Shown: in pieces, positions 52,066-63,685 of the stretch | Layout of the letters: every line of letters begins with the position of its first letter | How positions within the stretch are numbered: the first letter of the stretch is position 1 | Source: Petrolisthes cinctipes | Taxonomy: Eukaryota; Arthropoda; Malacostraca; Decapoda; Porcellanidae | NCBI GenBank assembly: GCA_033782935.1 | Contig: JAWQEG010000281.1 | Coordinates: 180,001 to 244,000 of the forward strand | Direction: 5' to 3' | DNA length: 64,000 nt | Program-made: the position numbers and the translations under genes | Notes under the pieces: model-generated | The model's database searches: none | The model's input: only the letters and a program-made list of their open reading frames with translations | Told to the model about the DNA's origin: nothing

Positions 52066-52360
52066 ACACAAGCAGAGTTTATCAAAAAAAAAAAAAAAAA
52101 GTATAGCTTATCACAAAAAAAGAAATAAAAAAAACATAGTTTATCACCAAAAGAAAAAAGAAGTATAGTTTATTACCATAAGAAATAATAAACAGTATCA
52201 CACACAAAAAAAAAAAACAGTTTATCACAAAAAGAAAGAAAGAAACAGTTTATCACAAAAAAAAATATATATATATAAAACGATACAGTTTATCATAAAA
52301 AAAATAAAAAAATAAATTATAGTTTATCACCAAAAAAATAAACAGAATCATAGTTTATCA
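51470..52360. repeat. Minisatellite (AGCATAGTTTATCAC + poly-A)n
   Basis: About 30 irregular units of AGCATAGTTTATCACAAAAA with variable A runs. The minus-strand Phe-rich ORF is an artefact. Confidence 0.92.
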
Positions 52361-52424
52361 GGTGACAGTAGTAAACACAGAAAATGTGTTGTAACGTAAG
52401 TAGACTTCCTCAGACTTTTTTCCC

Positions 52425-52869
52425 CGGTCATTTCCTGTACTTTACCACGGTTAGGTCCCGGTAGTTTGCCCAGGTTAGGTCCCAGTAGTCTGATGTGGTT
52501 AGGTTAGGTTAGGTTAGGTTAGGTCAGGCTAATGTCAAAATACCCCATCTGAATATGCCCTATCTTGGAAATGGCGCATTTGTGGAGGAAATGCCATAGA
52601 AGAAAATAGTCTTAAAATTGTCTAAATAAGTGGGTAATGAAGGTAGAAAACCCATATGCAATAACGGTAATTCTTTCAATATTTACTGGCTAGGTCAGGT
52701 TAGGTCAGATTAATTTCCAAAATATGTTTGTAAAATGGGGCACATCTCTAAAACGGGGCATCTCCCAGAGAAACACCATAGATGAAAAGTGTGTTAGAAT
52801 GGTCCAAAATAGTGGTTAATGATACTAAAATATACAATATAGTGAATGAACTACTTCTATACTTTTACC

Positions 52870-52909
<40 letters not shown>

Positions 52910-53035
52910 TATTACCTTTCATTATCTTTTTCCATGACCTGGTTAGCACCTGACCAATTCTGTTGACATTACATTAGGTTAGGTTAGGTTTACTGAATAA
53001 TAATAATAATAATAATGATAATAATAATAATAATC

Positions 53036-53072
<37 letters not shown>

Positions 53073-53180
53073 TAATAATAATAAAATACCATTGAAGAAA
53101 AGTGTCTTAGAATGTTATAAATTAGCGAGAAAAAAAAGGTAAAAACTTTGTATTAAAAAACAGTAATAGAATAGATTAAA
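52425..53180. repeat. Complex satellite with TTAGG runs
   Basis: A lead segment (CCCCGGTCATTTCCTGTACT, TTACCACGGTTAGGTCCCGG) is followed by TTAGG/TCAGG runs (52497-52530, 52695-52712, 52972-52990). Three decaying copies of a unit ending GCCATAGAAGAAAA-GTCTTA follow (about 52560-52620, 52745-52800, 53083-53115). (AAT)n runs lie at 52869-52910 and 53000-53080. Confidence 0.7.
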
Positions 53181-53255
53181 ATAATAATAATAATAATAAC
53201 ATATACATACATACATATAGTCTATTTTAACTGATTTACATACCAAAAAAATATT

Positions 53256-53306
<51 letters not shown>

Positions 53307-53356
53307 CCAATAAAATAATGGGTATGGTATCTATTGAAAGAATTAATGTTTTGTAG
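53181..53356. repeat. (AAT)n and (GA)n microsatellites
   Basis: A short AAT run near 53185 and a (GA)n run at 53259-53303. The rest is unassigned. Confidence 0.85.
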
Positions 53357-53745
53357 CAGTGTTGCCAGATCCGGCTAGGTCCCAAAATTTTGCCCCGGTC
53401 ATTTCCTGTACTTTACCACGGTTATTTCCCAGTAGTTTGCCCATGTTATGTCCCGGTAGTTTGCCCAGGTTAGGTTAGGTTAGGTTAGGTCAGGTCGGAT
53501 TAGGTCAGGTCAGGTTTGGTTAGGTCAGGTCAGGTTTGGTTAGGTTAGGTCAGGTTAGGTAAGGTCAGGTTAGGTAAGGTCAGGTTAGGTCAAGTCAGGT
53601 TAGGTTAGGTAAGGTCAGGGTAGGTTAGGTCAGGTTAGGTCAGGTCAGGTCAGGTTAGGTCAGGTCAGGTTAGGTAAGGTCAGGTCAGGTCAGGTCAGGT
53701 CAGGTCAGGTTAGGTCAGGTCAGGTTAGGTAAGGATATGAATTGG
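53357..53745 (+). repeat. Interstitial telomere-like TTAGG/TCAGG array
   Basis: 53466-53740 consists of GGTTA, GGTCA and a few GGTAA pentamers. TTAGG is the canonical arthropod telomere unit. The 90 bp before it repeat the lead segment of 52425-52500 (CCCCGGTCATTTCCTGTACT). G-rich strand is the plus strand. Confidence 0.85.
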
Positions 53746-53980
53746 TTGGCTCTATCTTTGTTTCAATTATTAATGAGTTTGAAATATAGTTGAATGGTGG
53801 TAAGTTGTATAAAGCAAATATAAGAACCTAAGAAGTATAAGACTGACTCTGGAGAAAAAAGTGTCTACAGCAACAAGAAGTGGACTAAAACAAAGGAAGA
53901 AGTTACCATCCCAGGATCAGCTGATTAATGAAACATGACTGAAGGAGGAAGGGGATAACAGATGTAAACAAGTAGAGGAG
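53746..53980. other. Probable LINE-B 5' untranslated region
   Basis: No repeats or ORF recognised. It lies directly before the ORF1 remnant. Confidence 0.4.
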
Positions 53981-53984
53981 GAAG

Positions 53985-55005
53985 CTCAAGGTTTGTCCAG
54001 ACTGCAACAACTCTGATGCTGCATTTTGGTGTGGTCTTTGTGAATTCTGGCATCATATTAAGTGTGAAGGAGTATCAAGGGAAGTACTGTATATATAAAT
54101 TTTTAAACAGGAGTGATGCTAGTAAACTACACTGGTATTACAATAAGTGTGATAATGTTGCTGTCAAGGTCCTGAGTCACATTTACAAAGCTGGAAAAGA
54201 GACAAGATGTAGTGGAAACAAAGATGAAAAACCTAGAAAAGGAGACAACTGCCAAGCTTCTTGTTTTTGAGAATGAGATAGCAGTAGTAAAGGGCAGAAT
54301 TAGCACAGAAATGGATGAAGTGAAAGAGAAATTGGAAGTACAAAAAGTGTTGGAACTAGGAAAGTTGGATAAGTTTCAAGAGGTTCAGAAGGATATTAAT
54401 GATATAAAAGGTAAGTTACTTGAAGAAGTTAAGGAGAAAGTTTGCATTGAGGTGAAGAATGATTTAGTATAATCCTGCAAAGATGTTGTGAAGGAGGAGA
54501 CCCAAAATATTTGCAACTCACATAGTGCTACAAAAGTAAGCAAAAGTGTGATTGCAGAGGAGACAGTGGAACAAGTGAAGGATATGTTACACAGAGAGAA
54601 TAATATAGTACTGCACAGAATGCCGGAAGAAATGATAAGTGGATTTAACATGGAGGAGAGAGAAGACAAGATGAGACATGATAAACTAATGTTTAAAGAG
54701 ATTTGTGGAGAGCTGAACCTAAATTGTTTTGATAGTGAAGATGAGGATCATGAGAAACTTGTATAAACTAAAGAATGTTAAGGAACTTTTATTCAGGAAT
54801 GTGTCAGTGTATCATGATTTGACGAGAGAGGAACGGGAATAAGAAAAGGAACTAAGGAAACAGGCCAAAGAGAAGAGTAAGGAGGAGAAGGATGTGGTAA
54901 GAGGGAAGCCATGGAAGCGGTATCTACTGTGTGTAAAGAGAAACCAAGAGGAAAATATCCAGTAAAGATGAGGCAGAATGGAGAAAAGATTAAGTCTCAA
55001 AATAA
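53985..55005 (+). pseudogene. LINE-B ORF1: PHD-like finger, coiled coil, RRM-like region
   Basis: A broken ORF1 protein, which binds LINE RNA. From about 53988: CPDCNNSDAAFWCGLCEFWH then HIKC (PHD-like C4HC pattern), ending in a TAA near 54100. Next a Lys/Glu-rich coiled coil (54212-54472, stop). Then the segment ERENNIVLHRMPEE (54590-54640) typical of the ORF1 RRM-like region, and further on VYHDLTREERE (near 54808) with a following stop. At least three stops or shifts. It is cut at 55005 by an LTR element; the LINE resumes at 63413. Confidence 0.78.
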
Positions 55006-55587
55006 TGTACAGTACTGTAGAGGAGGGTAACACCACAGCTGCCCCACTTGAAGCAAAATAAGCCAGAACACCTTCTGACATAACAAACACAAGAGGGCCA
55101 ACCTCCTTACCTCCAATTTCTCACTGTCATCTCTAAACTCAAGAGAGAGAGGGAGAGAAAGGAGGAGAGAGAGAAAGAGGGAGAGAAAATAGAAAGAGAG
55201 AGAGAGGAGAATTGGGTGGAGCTTAAATATACTCCACCCCTTTTAAAAGTACCAGAAACTCCCCAATAGAGAATGTATATAAGCAGTGAAGTTGAACTAA
55301 TATGTAGGATTTCCTAAACTGACTCCCAGGGCTATAACCTGTCTCCATAAGAGAGAGACACAGGCATATAAGACAAGGCATTAAATATAATTCCCTGTAT
55401 AGAGATAAGTATGTATAAATAAATTAAGCCTAAAGAAACTTGTGCAGTCACTTTACCTAAGAACACCACTACGCCGAGCTCGCTACCTAATACCACAACA
55501 ACCACAACAACAACTACTACGACTACACTTCGGACTAAGGTACTGTATCAGATCCTGAACGAGTTAAAGCCTTAGAGGACTGGTACA
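55006..55587 (+). repeat. 5' LTR (582 bp)
   Basis: Contains an internal GA-rich stretch, a TATATAAG at 55276-55283 and an AATAAA at 55418-55423, which could serve as promoter and polyadenylation signals. It ends GAGGACTGGTACA. The 55588-56469 leader has no ORF and repeats a TACGTAAATTCT-TCGTAA segment twice (about 55870 and 55933). Confidence 0.92.
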
Positions 55588-56469
55588 TTTTGATGGCAGC
55601 GGTGTTTTGCAACAAAGCAAGTTGCAAGGTAAAGACTTCACGGGAGTACAGTGACTAACATAGTTCAAGGACAAGTTGAAGGAATCTGCTTGTAAATTCT
55701 CTCAAGTAATTTCTTCAGTGGGTAATCTTACGACCTCTAACGAGGGAGATAAACCACAAACTCTTCACCTACAAGAAACACCTGCTTCAACATAACTGCA
55801 ACTGACCTACAGAGAACCTCATCTACTTCACAACAAACAATCATCACTTCATCACTACGGCGATCCTGTTACGTAAATTCTTTCGTAAGGACAACGCCAT
55901 CACTCCATCACCTCCACGCTGACGCCGCCTTATACGTAAATTCTCTCGTAAAAAGGCAAGTCAAGGTTCATCATCTTCACTCCAATTACGACTGTTAGTG
56001 TGTTAGTGTGCGAGCTAACTAATCATCGCTTCGTCACTTCACGGTCGTCGCCCCTTCACCACATCGTCACCTCGTCAGGCAACGCCCCAACAAAACTTCC
56101 ACTCGTCGTCATCGTCGTTGCAACTACAGTCAACTAAAGTAGGTACACATTACATGTTACATTACATTATTTTTCACTTGTCCACGAACATGTTAGAAAA
56201 TAGGTTCCTCACTAACAGCCCAGACAACAGAAAACAAGTGCCAAATTAAAACAAAAGTAAAGATATAATCCCCCATTAATCCAAAGGTATCATAACTAAC
56301 TTCGAATATCCCTGATAATGATTCACTAGCCTCCAAGCTAGATTCCTCTACCTCCCTAAGTTTCGTTTGTGGTTCCAACACATTCGAGTACATTCCATTG
56401 TTTCTCCAAACCTTACCCCCATTAAAGCCTCTGTCTGGTATACTATATTAACCTGTATTTTCTCCAAAA

Positions 56470-57039
56470 ATGGCTACTCCTCCACAATCTCCGACTGTCT
56501 CTGCTCTTCTAACAACTTCTTCTAACCCCACTAACTCTACTATGCAAGCAATGAGAATTTTACCCACCCACAATTATTCAAAGTACTATACGGGAGATAA
56601 TCCACAGAATTTAACGTCATATGCTACATTCAGACAGTCACTTATTGATGTTTTTGGGTATGGTAAACTACATAATTCATTATCATGGGTTCAGAGAATA
56701 ATTAAAACTAAGGCAGACAACATAAATACAAGTGAACCAGCAAAAGCACTTGCACTATCAGGGTCTCTAGCTTTAAATTCGAAGGAATCTCGTATCATAC
56801 ATCGTGAATTACAGATTACTCAATCCAAGGGTACGAAGATTTTTAATTTTGATGCCACACCTACTCAAGGGGAATCACAGGGAAAACGTTGCAAACACTG
56901 TAACGAAAGTAATCATAAATACAGTCATTTACATGAGTCAAAGTCGCATTCCTTAGATGAATGCATGATCCTTAACAGAATGAAAAGGGACTGGCACAAT
57001 CGAAACATGATGTATGAAACGAGACCGCCACAATATTAA
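56470..57039 (+). CDS. gag: Gag remnant (189 aa)
   Basis: A frame from ATG at 56470. The Ser/Thr/Pro-rich N-terminus is followed by a helical core with NPQNLTSYATFRQSLIDVFG and SWVQRIIKTKAD. The Cys/His cluster CKHCNESNH...H...C near 56890-56960 is an atypical zinc knuckle. It is short for a gypsy Gag, so the central part may be deleted. It is the longest intact frame in this element. Confidence 0.6.
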   Translation: MATPPQSPTVSALLTTSSNPTNSTMQAMRILPTHNYSKYYTGDNPQNLTSYATFRQSLIDVFGYGKLHNSLSWVQRIIKTKADNINTSEPAKALALSGSLALNSKESRIIHRELQITQSKGTKIFNFDATPTQGESQGKRCKHCNESNHKYSHLHESKSHSLDECMILNRMKRDWHNRNMMYETRPPQY

Positions 57040-57700
57040 AACGTCCCGAAAATATAACTGTAGGCCCTGTCGTCGCATTTACCAATAATATACTATAATT
57101 CCCTGTCCTAGTATCACATAGTAACACCCCCTTAATGATAGACACAGGCGCCGCAGTTTCCTTGTTATCGGATAATTCCTTTAACAAATTGAGCAAATTA
57201 GGTCCCCAGCAGCATTTATAAACCAGGATTGAACAGGTGACATAGAATGGTCAACCATAATAGGCAATAAATTACAGGTCTTAAGGAAACTAACCCTTCC
57301 TGTACGGTTAGCCAAGGGAACTAACCATATCCATAATGAATTTTATATAATACGAAATTATAAACTAGGTTTATCATACCTTATTAAACAAACCATAATA
57401 ATAAACCCTAAACATAAAATAATACATTTTAGGAATTAATGTATTCCAATACAGGATTGTCCAGGCCAAACTATATAAGTCCAGGTAATGTTAACCCTAT
57501 ACGTATTGAAAATGAGGGAAATAACCCCATTATCATAAAGGCCATTGCTGCATATAAAAATATATTAACTCCAAATTTCGTCCATAAATTGAAGGTACAT
57601 CTTCCATCTCATGTACAGCTACAAACTACCGTTCTATCCTTAATAGAACTAGTAAAATAATATATAACCAGGGATTAATTTACTTAACTAATGTAAACAG
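57040..57700 (+). pseudogene. Protease remnant
   Basis: LMIDTGAAVSLLSDNSF can be read near 57132-57180 (catalytic D-T-G-A), surrounded by stops. The rest up to 57700 has short frames only. Confidence 0.6.
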
Positions 57701-57839
57701 TGAAAATGTCACTGATATTAATAAACCATTTACCAATATTCATGTAAAGAAAGGAACATATCTATGTGATCTGTACAGATGGAAGTTAGACCAATACCAC
57801 AAGGAAATATTGTATCGGTTCTTACCGAAGGATAAATAG

Positions 57840-58640
57840 ATAGTCGTAAGGGAGCAACTTAGAAATTTGGTCAGTGGACGCGATTTTCCACTTTATCATG
57901 ATAATCTCATCACTATACTAGCCACATATTGAAATGCGATTGCCCTACCTGTAAGTTATTAGAAAAAAAAAAAAAAATATACCATTACTCTAACATCTCC
58001 TTAACCCATTTACTCGAGCATATAGACTACCGTACCGCATAGTACACAGAAAGTGGTAAACGAAATATTAAATGAAATGATGGATGAAGGCATTATTAAG
58101 AATTCTAATTCCCATTTTAACAGCCCAATGTTTTTGGTTTCAAGAAACAAATAATGGTGATTTTAGGCCAGTCATTGATTGCAGAAAATTAAATAATGCT
58201 ACACTTAAAGATAAATATTCCCTCCCTCCTTTAAGATGTTTTGTCTAACATTGGTGAAACAAAACCTATGATATTCTCCACATTAGACTTGGTCAGTGGA
58301 AACTGGCAAGTAACATTAGATGATAAAATTCAACCCATTACAACATTTAATACTTCCCATGGTTATTATGAATACATTCGTAGACCATTTGGTTTATGTA
58401 ATGCTTCATCCACATTTCAGCATATGATCAATTTTCGTATTGGTTTTATTAATAACGTAGTCATCGCTAATCTCAACGATTTGATTATTTTCATAGTAAG
58501 TAACTATAACGAAGGTTATACAGAGATTACATTAGGTAGGCCTCAAACTTTAAATGTCTATGTCTCAGTTTCTTACCAGGAACTTATCATTTTAGGTTAT
58601 CCATTTAACCGCCCCTGTGCTCCATACACAATCTGTTAAA
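57840..58640 (+). pseudogene. Reverse transcriptase remnant
   Basis: Broken gypsy RT: DEGIIKNSNSHFNSPMFLVS, then FRPVIDCRKLNNATLKDKYS, a frameshift near 58225, then STLDLVSGNWQV and GYYEYIRRPFGLCNASSTFQ. The catalytic box reads ANLNDLIIF (58468-58491) where an active enzyme has xxDD, so the first of the paired Asp is lost. Confidence 0.78.
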
Positions 58641-58859
58641 ATACGAGCAATGAGAGTATTCACTATTCTAAATAAATGTTACTAACATAAAATCATTCTT
58701 GGTCTTATGTTCTTATATAGAATCTTTGTAAAGTATTTTCCCAAGTAACTAAACACCTAAATAATCCCCTCGAGAAAGATACAAATTTTGTATGGATGCC
58801 AGAAAAACAGCTAAGCTTTGAATTATTAAAGGTTAATTAATGTAAGCTTCAATTCTTAC

Positions 58860-59280
58860 GTTCCCAAATATTCATTGTCTTTTATGGAGTGTACAGATGC
58901 TTCTTCAGTAGGCTACGGCGCTGTACTTATGTAAGAGATAGCTATGGGTCTATGTCAGGTATGTACTTAGGCTTAGAGAATATTAAGTACGCAGATTACT
59001 CGTTACTCTGTAACAAAACAGGAAACTTAAGCAATATTATGGGCACTTCGTACTTTGAGAGAAATCATATTAGGCTATCCTTTACATGTTTTCGCAAATT
59101 ATCAAACGATCCGTGGCTTACTATAACCTCAAACCCTAACGGGAAAATTAGCCAGATAAGGTCTAACAATTCAGGAATTTCTCCCGCATATTGATATTAA
59201 CTATCTTTTAGGACGATTAATAAAGTAGTAGATCCCTTAAACAGTCATCTTGTCCTTTTAGTTCCGAGGACACCCATGGA
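58860..59280 (+). pseudogene. RNase H remnant
   Basis: FMECTDASSVGYGAVLM near 58880-58930 is the RNase H start. It continues with stops in shifted frames. Confidence 0.6.
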
Positions 59281-59559
59281 CTTTGACCTTAATGCGGTTC
59301 GTAAACATTAGCAAACAATTCTATGATGAATGTAATAAAATATTCATTAAAAACTGAGGATGAAAATAATGGCCCAAAATTACCCAGTCACTTAAATATA
59401 TTTTCCCTTCATGATGATATTATTTACAGAAAACTTAGGAAACGTGACGTAAAAACAATCAAATAGTGATACAACAAATAATGATTCCCTCAGTATTAAT
59501 TACCCTTATATCATAATACAGCAGCAAGGCATCCTGGGAGAGATAGGTACCTGACCACT

Positions 59560-60130
59560 CTCCATACAATACACCATTAGCATAAACTAAGGGTAGATGA
59601 TGAAACACATATATCGCTCAGTGCGAAGCAGACAATGCAAATAAAGGCCATACATTTGGACCTGTTCCATGACGGGAATCCCTAATCCTGGACGAATCAT
59701 GGAACGTAGTAGGAATAGATCTACTTTCCTTACCAATTCCGAATCAGGACGCAAATAAGGTATTACCAATGGTTAACCATTTTCTAGATATTTGGTGGCG
59801 GCACCACTATGATAAAAACCGCAAAGGTAAGTGCACATATATATAAAAACCAACTTTATATGACCATATACATGTCTCGATATTATAAAAGGTATCTGAT
59901 GTCTACGACATTAAGCAAACGTTTATATTACCATATCTCCCAGCATTTAATGGGTTAACAAAACGGCAGCACCGTAACAATACTAGAAGTACTTCGTGGC
60001 ACAGAAACAAGGAAAATCCCTCCACATGGGAAGACTGCATCGATATGACGGTCAATAAACACTACAAAATACGGAAATAAAAGGAAAAACTCCACATGAA
60101 ATTCTATATGGCGTATGGATACGTCTTTCA
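59560..60130 (+). pseudogene. Integrase remnant
   Basis: WNVVGIDLLSLPIPNQDANK near 59700-59760 gives the first catalytic Asp region. TPHEILYGVWMRLSYDIKLP near 60085-60140 gives the C-terminal part. Stops and shifts lie between, and the remaining DDE residues were not clearly found. Confidence 0.6.
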
Positions 60131-60235
60131 TATGATATAAAATTGCCACACAGAAGCCATGATACAACGTGGACAACTACACTGAACGACAGTGAGTTGC
60201 ATTTCAACAATTTCATCATGATGTACAAAACGATC

Positions 60236-60430
60236 TACAGGCTTGCATGAAAATAATGCGTGATTGCCAACATAACAAAACAAATTATGAGCTTGCATGG
60301 AAATAATGCGTGATTGCCAACATAACAAAACAAATTATGAGCTTGCATGAATATAATGCGTGATTGCCAACATAACAAAACAAATTATGAGCTTGCATAG
60401 AAATATTGCGTAATCGCCGACATAATAAAA
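60236..60430. repeat. About 61-bp tandem repeat, three to four copies
   Basis: Units of GCTTGCATGAAAATAATGCG, TGATTGCCAACATAACAAAA, CAAATTATGA, with decay in the last copy. Confidence 0.9.
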
Positions 60431-60742
60431 CAAATAACTCAATATGTTCACTCCAAGTGATAACGGGTACCCGATCGAATCTTCACACTTCTTTAGTAGG
60501 TAATAAACCTATAATAATGCATAATTTTACCAGGCGGTTGATATTGTTTATGTAAAGAGAATAAAGAAATTGGTAAAAGCGCGCAAAACCCAACATCCAC
60601 AATGAAACCAATCAATATCTCTTGAACATTAACAATTCCTCTTCCTAGTAATTTTATCCCTACTATTGATGATAATAATATAAACAATTATAAACAAAAA
60701 CTCCGATCGGTTTCCAATGATATATAATAATTTTTCTTACGG

Positions 60743-60994
60743 ATGTGGCCCACATCAACCTATATAACGGTTTTCGTGTTTATACTCGCAGCGGCTATAA
60801 GCTCCGAAGAAGTGCATCAAGCGGATAAAGATGACGTCTACATTCTGAGAGCTCTCGTTTCCAATTTTATCAAACAGTTGAAAAGACAAAAGGAAATAAT
60901 AAAATATTGGGGAAGAACGATATTATCATTAATTTTTATAAGGTATCTGACTTATTACATAAATTTTCTGCCATTGAGCAGTGGGTACAGATAA
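60743..60994 (+). CDS. Small ORF with signal-peptide-like start, downstream of integrase
   Basis: An 83-codon frame. The first 20 residues are hydrophobic after a short start and end at a small-residue site (AAAISSEE), like a secretion signal. A charged helical region and a second hydrophobic stretch near the end follow. Position after integrase is where envelope-like third ORFs sit in some gypsy elements. I do not recognise a family, and the frame may be only a remnant. 60995-62830 has no other supported coding. Confidence 0.35.
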   Translation: MWPTSTYITVFVFILAAAISSEEVHQADKDDVYILRALVSNFIKQLKRQKEIIKYWGRTILSLIFIRYLTYYINFLPLSSGYR

Positions 60995-62830
60995 GGTATT
61001 TAATGATACACTAGTTTTGTTTGACAGGTATCACACAAATGAAGTTCCCAAATTACATGTATTATATTCTAAGGTGTCCTGTCACCATTGGGCGCCCTAG
61101 GAAGGAATTCAGCGACTCAAATAATATTGCTCGCTTATTATACAAAAAAAAAAAAATAATAATGGCTTAGAGCCATCATCACAGCCCAGAGCGTGATTGG
61201 GATATTTTAAGCGGAATTTCATCAACACTATTTGGTAAGGCTTAGATAGTAATATACAAGCATTATCCCATAAATAAAAAGGTTGCGGGACAAGCCGTTG
61301 CAAATCAAGATAAGATAAAGTAACAGGTATATACTGTATTAGAGTGCAAATCATTGCACAGAAATTAAATACGATTTATATAACTTTACATGATCAACGA
61401 ATGAAAAGAATTACATATATGGAATAATATATCATGTTTTAGGCTTCTATTTATTTCTGTGAATTAGCAGGAAATGAATTGCAGGTGAGGAACAGAGAGA
61501 AATGACAACCATTTATTTCTTAAGAGAATATTTACTGCGATTAAGGTAAGATCAACTCACAATTATTACCACTCCAACAGCTACGAAATATAATGGTATA
61601 ATCAATGATGAAATACCATCTGACTTATTATCTTCATACACCTACTTGGTATATTATTATACATTCATGCGTAGTATATTACTACAAGATCATAATCCCA
61701 TTATTATTCACATAAAAGATAAAATGTTTTTCCCAAGCTACGTACTTCACCAATTCCCTATGAAAATGGAAGTAATCCTTTCACATTCGATTTTCATCCA
61801 ATAAGTATTATACTTAGTGATGATGTCATCAGTGACACACAACACTTCAAGTGCCATGTTGCATATCTTCATAGATGTTTGTCTTGCATATTTATTTGCA
61901 TTTAAGTTGCATATAAATCTCCTAAGGATGCAAAATCTCTACTTGCTTGGAATCAAAGTAATACTAATCAAGCCCTATATGCATGTACATTCATATCTAT
62001 TACTAATCAATATCTCTTTTCATCATCAATTTTAATTTCCACTATCTATACTTACCTGCTGATACACAATTACCATGAATTTACCCTAATCACCCTACAC
62101 ATGGTATGGTTACAGGCTACTATAAAGAAACGGACTCATAGGAAATACGATCCAAGGGAATCGTTACCTTGCCTAATAAACATAAACGTGCTTGACAACA
62201 TGACATAATCTTTTCCACCTTTAAACATATTTCATTTAAAGTCGACTTGTTTAACATCTCCTCATTATCAGTTGTTTCGGAAAAACTGCAACTATTATGT
62301 TATTCAAGGAGAATAGGCTTCAATCATCCTTATTATATAATTTGATTCCTCCATATATTGATAAAAATAAAACTGAGTACCAATGTTTATTATCCACTGT
62401 CTTATCTTTCCGCCATGTACTATCATATTTATGTGTTGTATAAGAACGAACTATTGAGGTATACTGAATTATGTTGTATTGAAAAGAATAGGACTGTTAT
62501 TTCACAGCCTAGCAACACGGCCCCTTATTAATGTGTGAACCTTTAGCATAGGTTAGCTTATATACACACAATAACATGCACCTAGCTAAACACATTAATT
62601 TTAAGATGATTTTTATGTGACAATGTATTAATATTCATGTATTAATGATACTATCTATGTTCATTTATGTACAAGATGTGCCTATGTCTTAATGTCTATT
62701 TTAGGTTACTATACATGTCTTCATTGTTAATATCTTCCTTATTATGAACCCTACCAACATTGTGAACTGGCCTTCTATTAAATAAAGCTTTAATGCCTGG
62801 GGGGCCAGGCGGGTAGCGTGATAGAGCAAA

Positions 62831-63412
62831 TGTACAGTACTGTAGAGGAGGGTAACACCACAGCTGCCCCACTTGAAGCAAAATAAGCCAGAACACCTTC
62901 TGACATAACAAACACAAGAGGGCCAACCTCCTTACCTCCAATTTCTCACTGTCATCTCTAAACTCAAGAGAGAGAGGGAGAGAAAGGAGGAGAGAGAGAA
63001 AGAGGGAGAGAAAATAGAAAGAGAGAGAGAGGAGAATTGGGTGGAGCTTAAATATACTCCACCCCTTTTAAAAGTACCAGAAACTCCCCAATAGAGAATG
63101 TATATAAGCAGTGAAGTTGAACTAATATGTAGGATTTCCTAAACTGACTCCCAGGGCTATAACCTGTCTCCATAAGAGAGAGACACAGGCATATAAGACA
63201 AGGCATTAAATATAATTCCCTGTATAGAGATAAGTATGTATAAATAAATTAAGCCTAAAGAAACTTGTGCAGTCACTTTACCTAAGAACACCACTACGCC
63301 GAGCTCGCTACCTAATACCACAACAACCACAACAACAACTACTACGACTACACTTCGGACTAAGGTACTGTATCAGATCCTGAACGAGTTAAAGCCTTAG
63401 AGGACTGGTACA
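62831..63412 (+). repeat. 3' LTR (582 bp)
   Basis: Identical to the 5' LTR by base-by-base reading. The preceding GGGGGGCCAGGCGGG (about 62797) or GATAGAGCAAA may be the polypurine tract. Confidence 0.92.
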
Positions 63413-63685
63413 ATAAGATACATGTGATGTTTAGTATTGATACTTTTACATGTGACAACTTGAGGTAAGAATAGGAGATATGAGAGTGAAACCCCATGTG
63501 ATAATAATACTGGAGGTGAAGCCAAAGAACTATAGATATGAAAAGAGTATTGTAGAGTTTAATATCAAGGGATGCAAATTATTAGGAAAAAATATATCTG
63601 AAGAAAGCTGTGGGAGAGGTTTGTTGATGTATGTGAAACATGGGGTGTCCTATAGTATTGAGGAAGGTGGTGATTTATGTGAATA
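63413..63685 (+). pseudogene. LINE-B ORF2 endonuclease start
   Basis: From 63480 the frame gives KPHVIIILEVKPKNYRYEKS, NIKGCKLLGKNISEE and GRGLLMYVKHGVSYSIEE. This is the beginning of an APE-type endonuclease (E-V-K-P-K-N is the usual first catalytic block). It lies just after the LTR insertion that separates it from ORF1 (53985-55005), and is cut at 63685 by MITE-C. Confidence 0.8.

Larger units (their letters stand above)
55006..63412 (+). mobile_element. LTR retrotransposon with identical LTRs and decayed coding region
   Basis: LTRs 55006-55587 and 62831-63412, both 582 bp, read as identical throughout. Termini TGTAC...GGTACA. Flanking ATAA at 55002-55005 and 63413-63416. Inside, gag, protease, RT, RNase H and integrase remnants occur in the standard gypsy order but with many stops and indels. 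About 2.6 kb after integrase holds a signal-peptide-like ORF. The combination suggests a defective element copied recently with enzymes supplied in trans. Confidence 0.88.
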
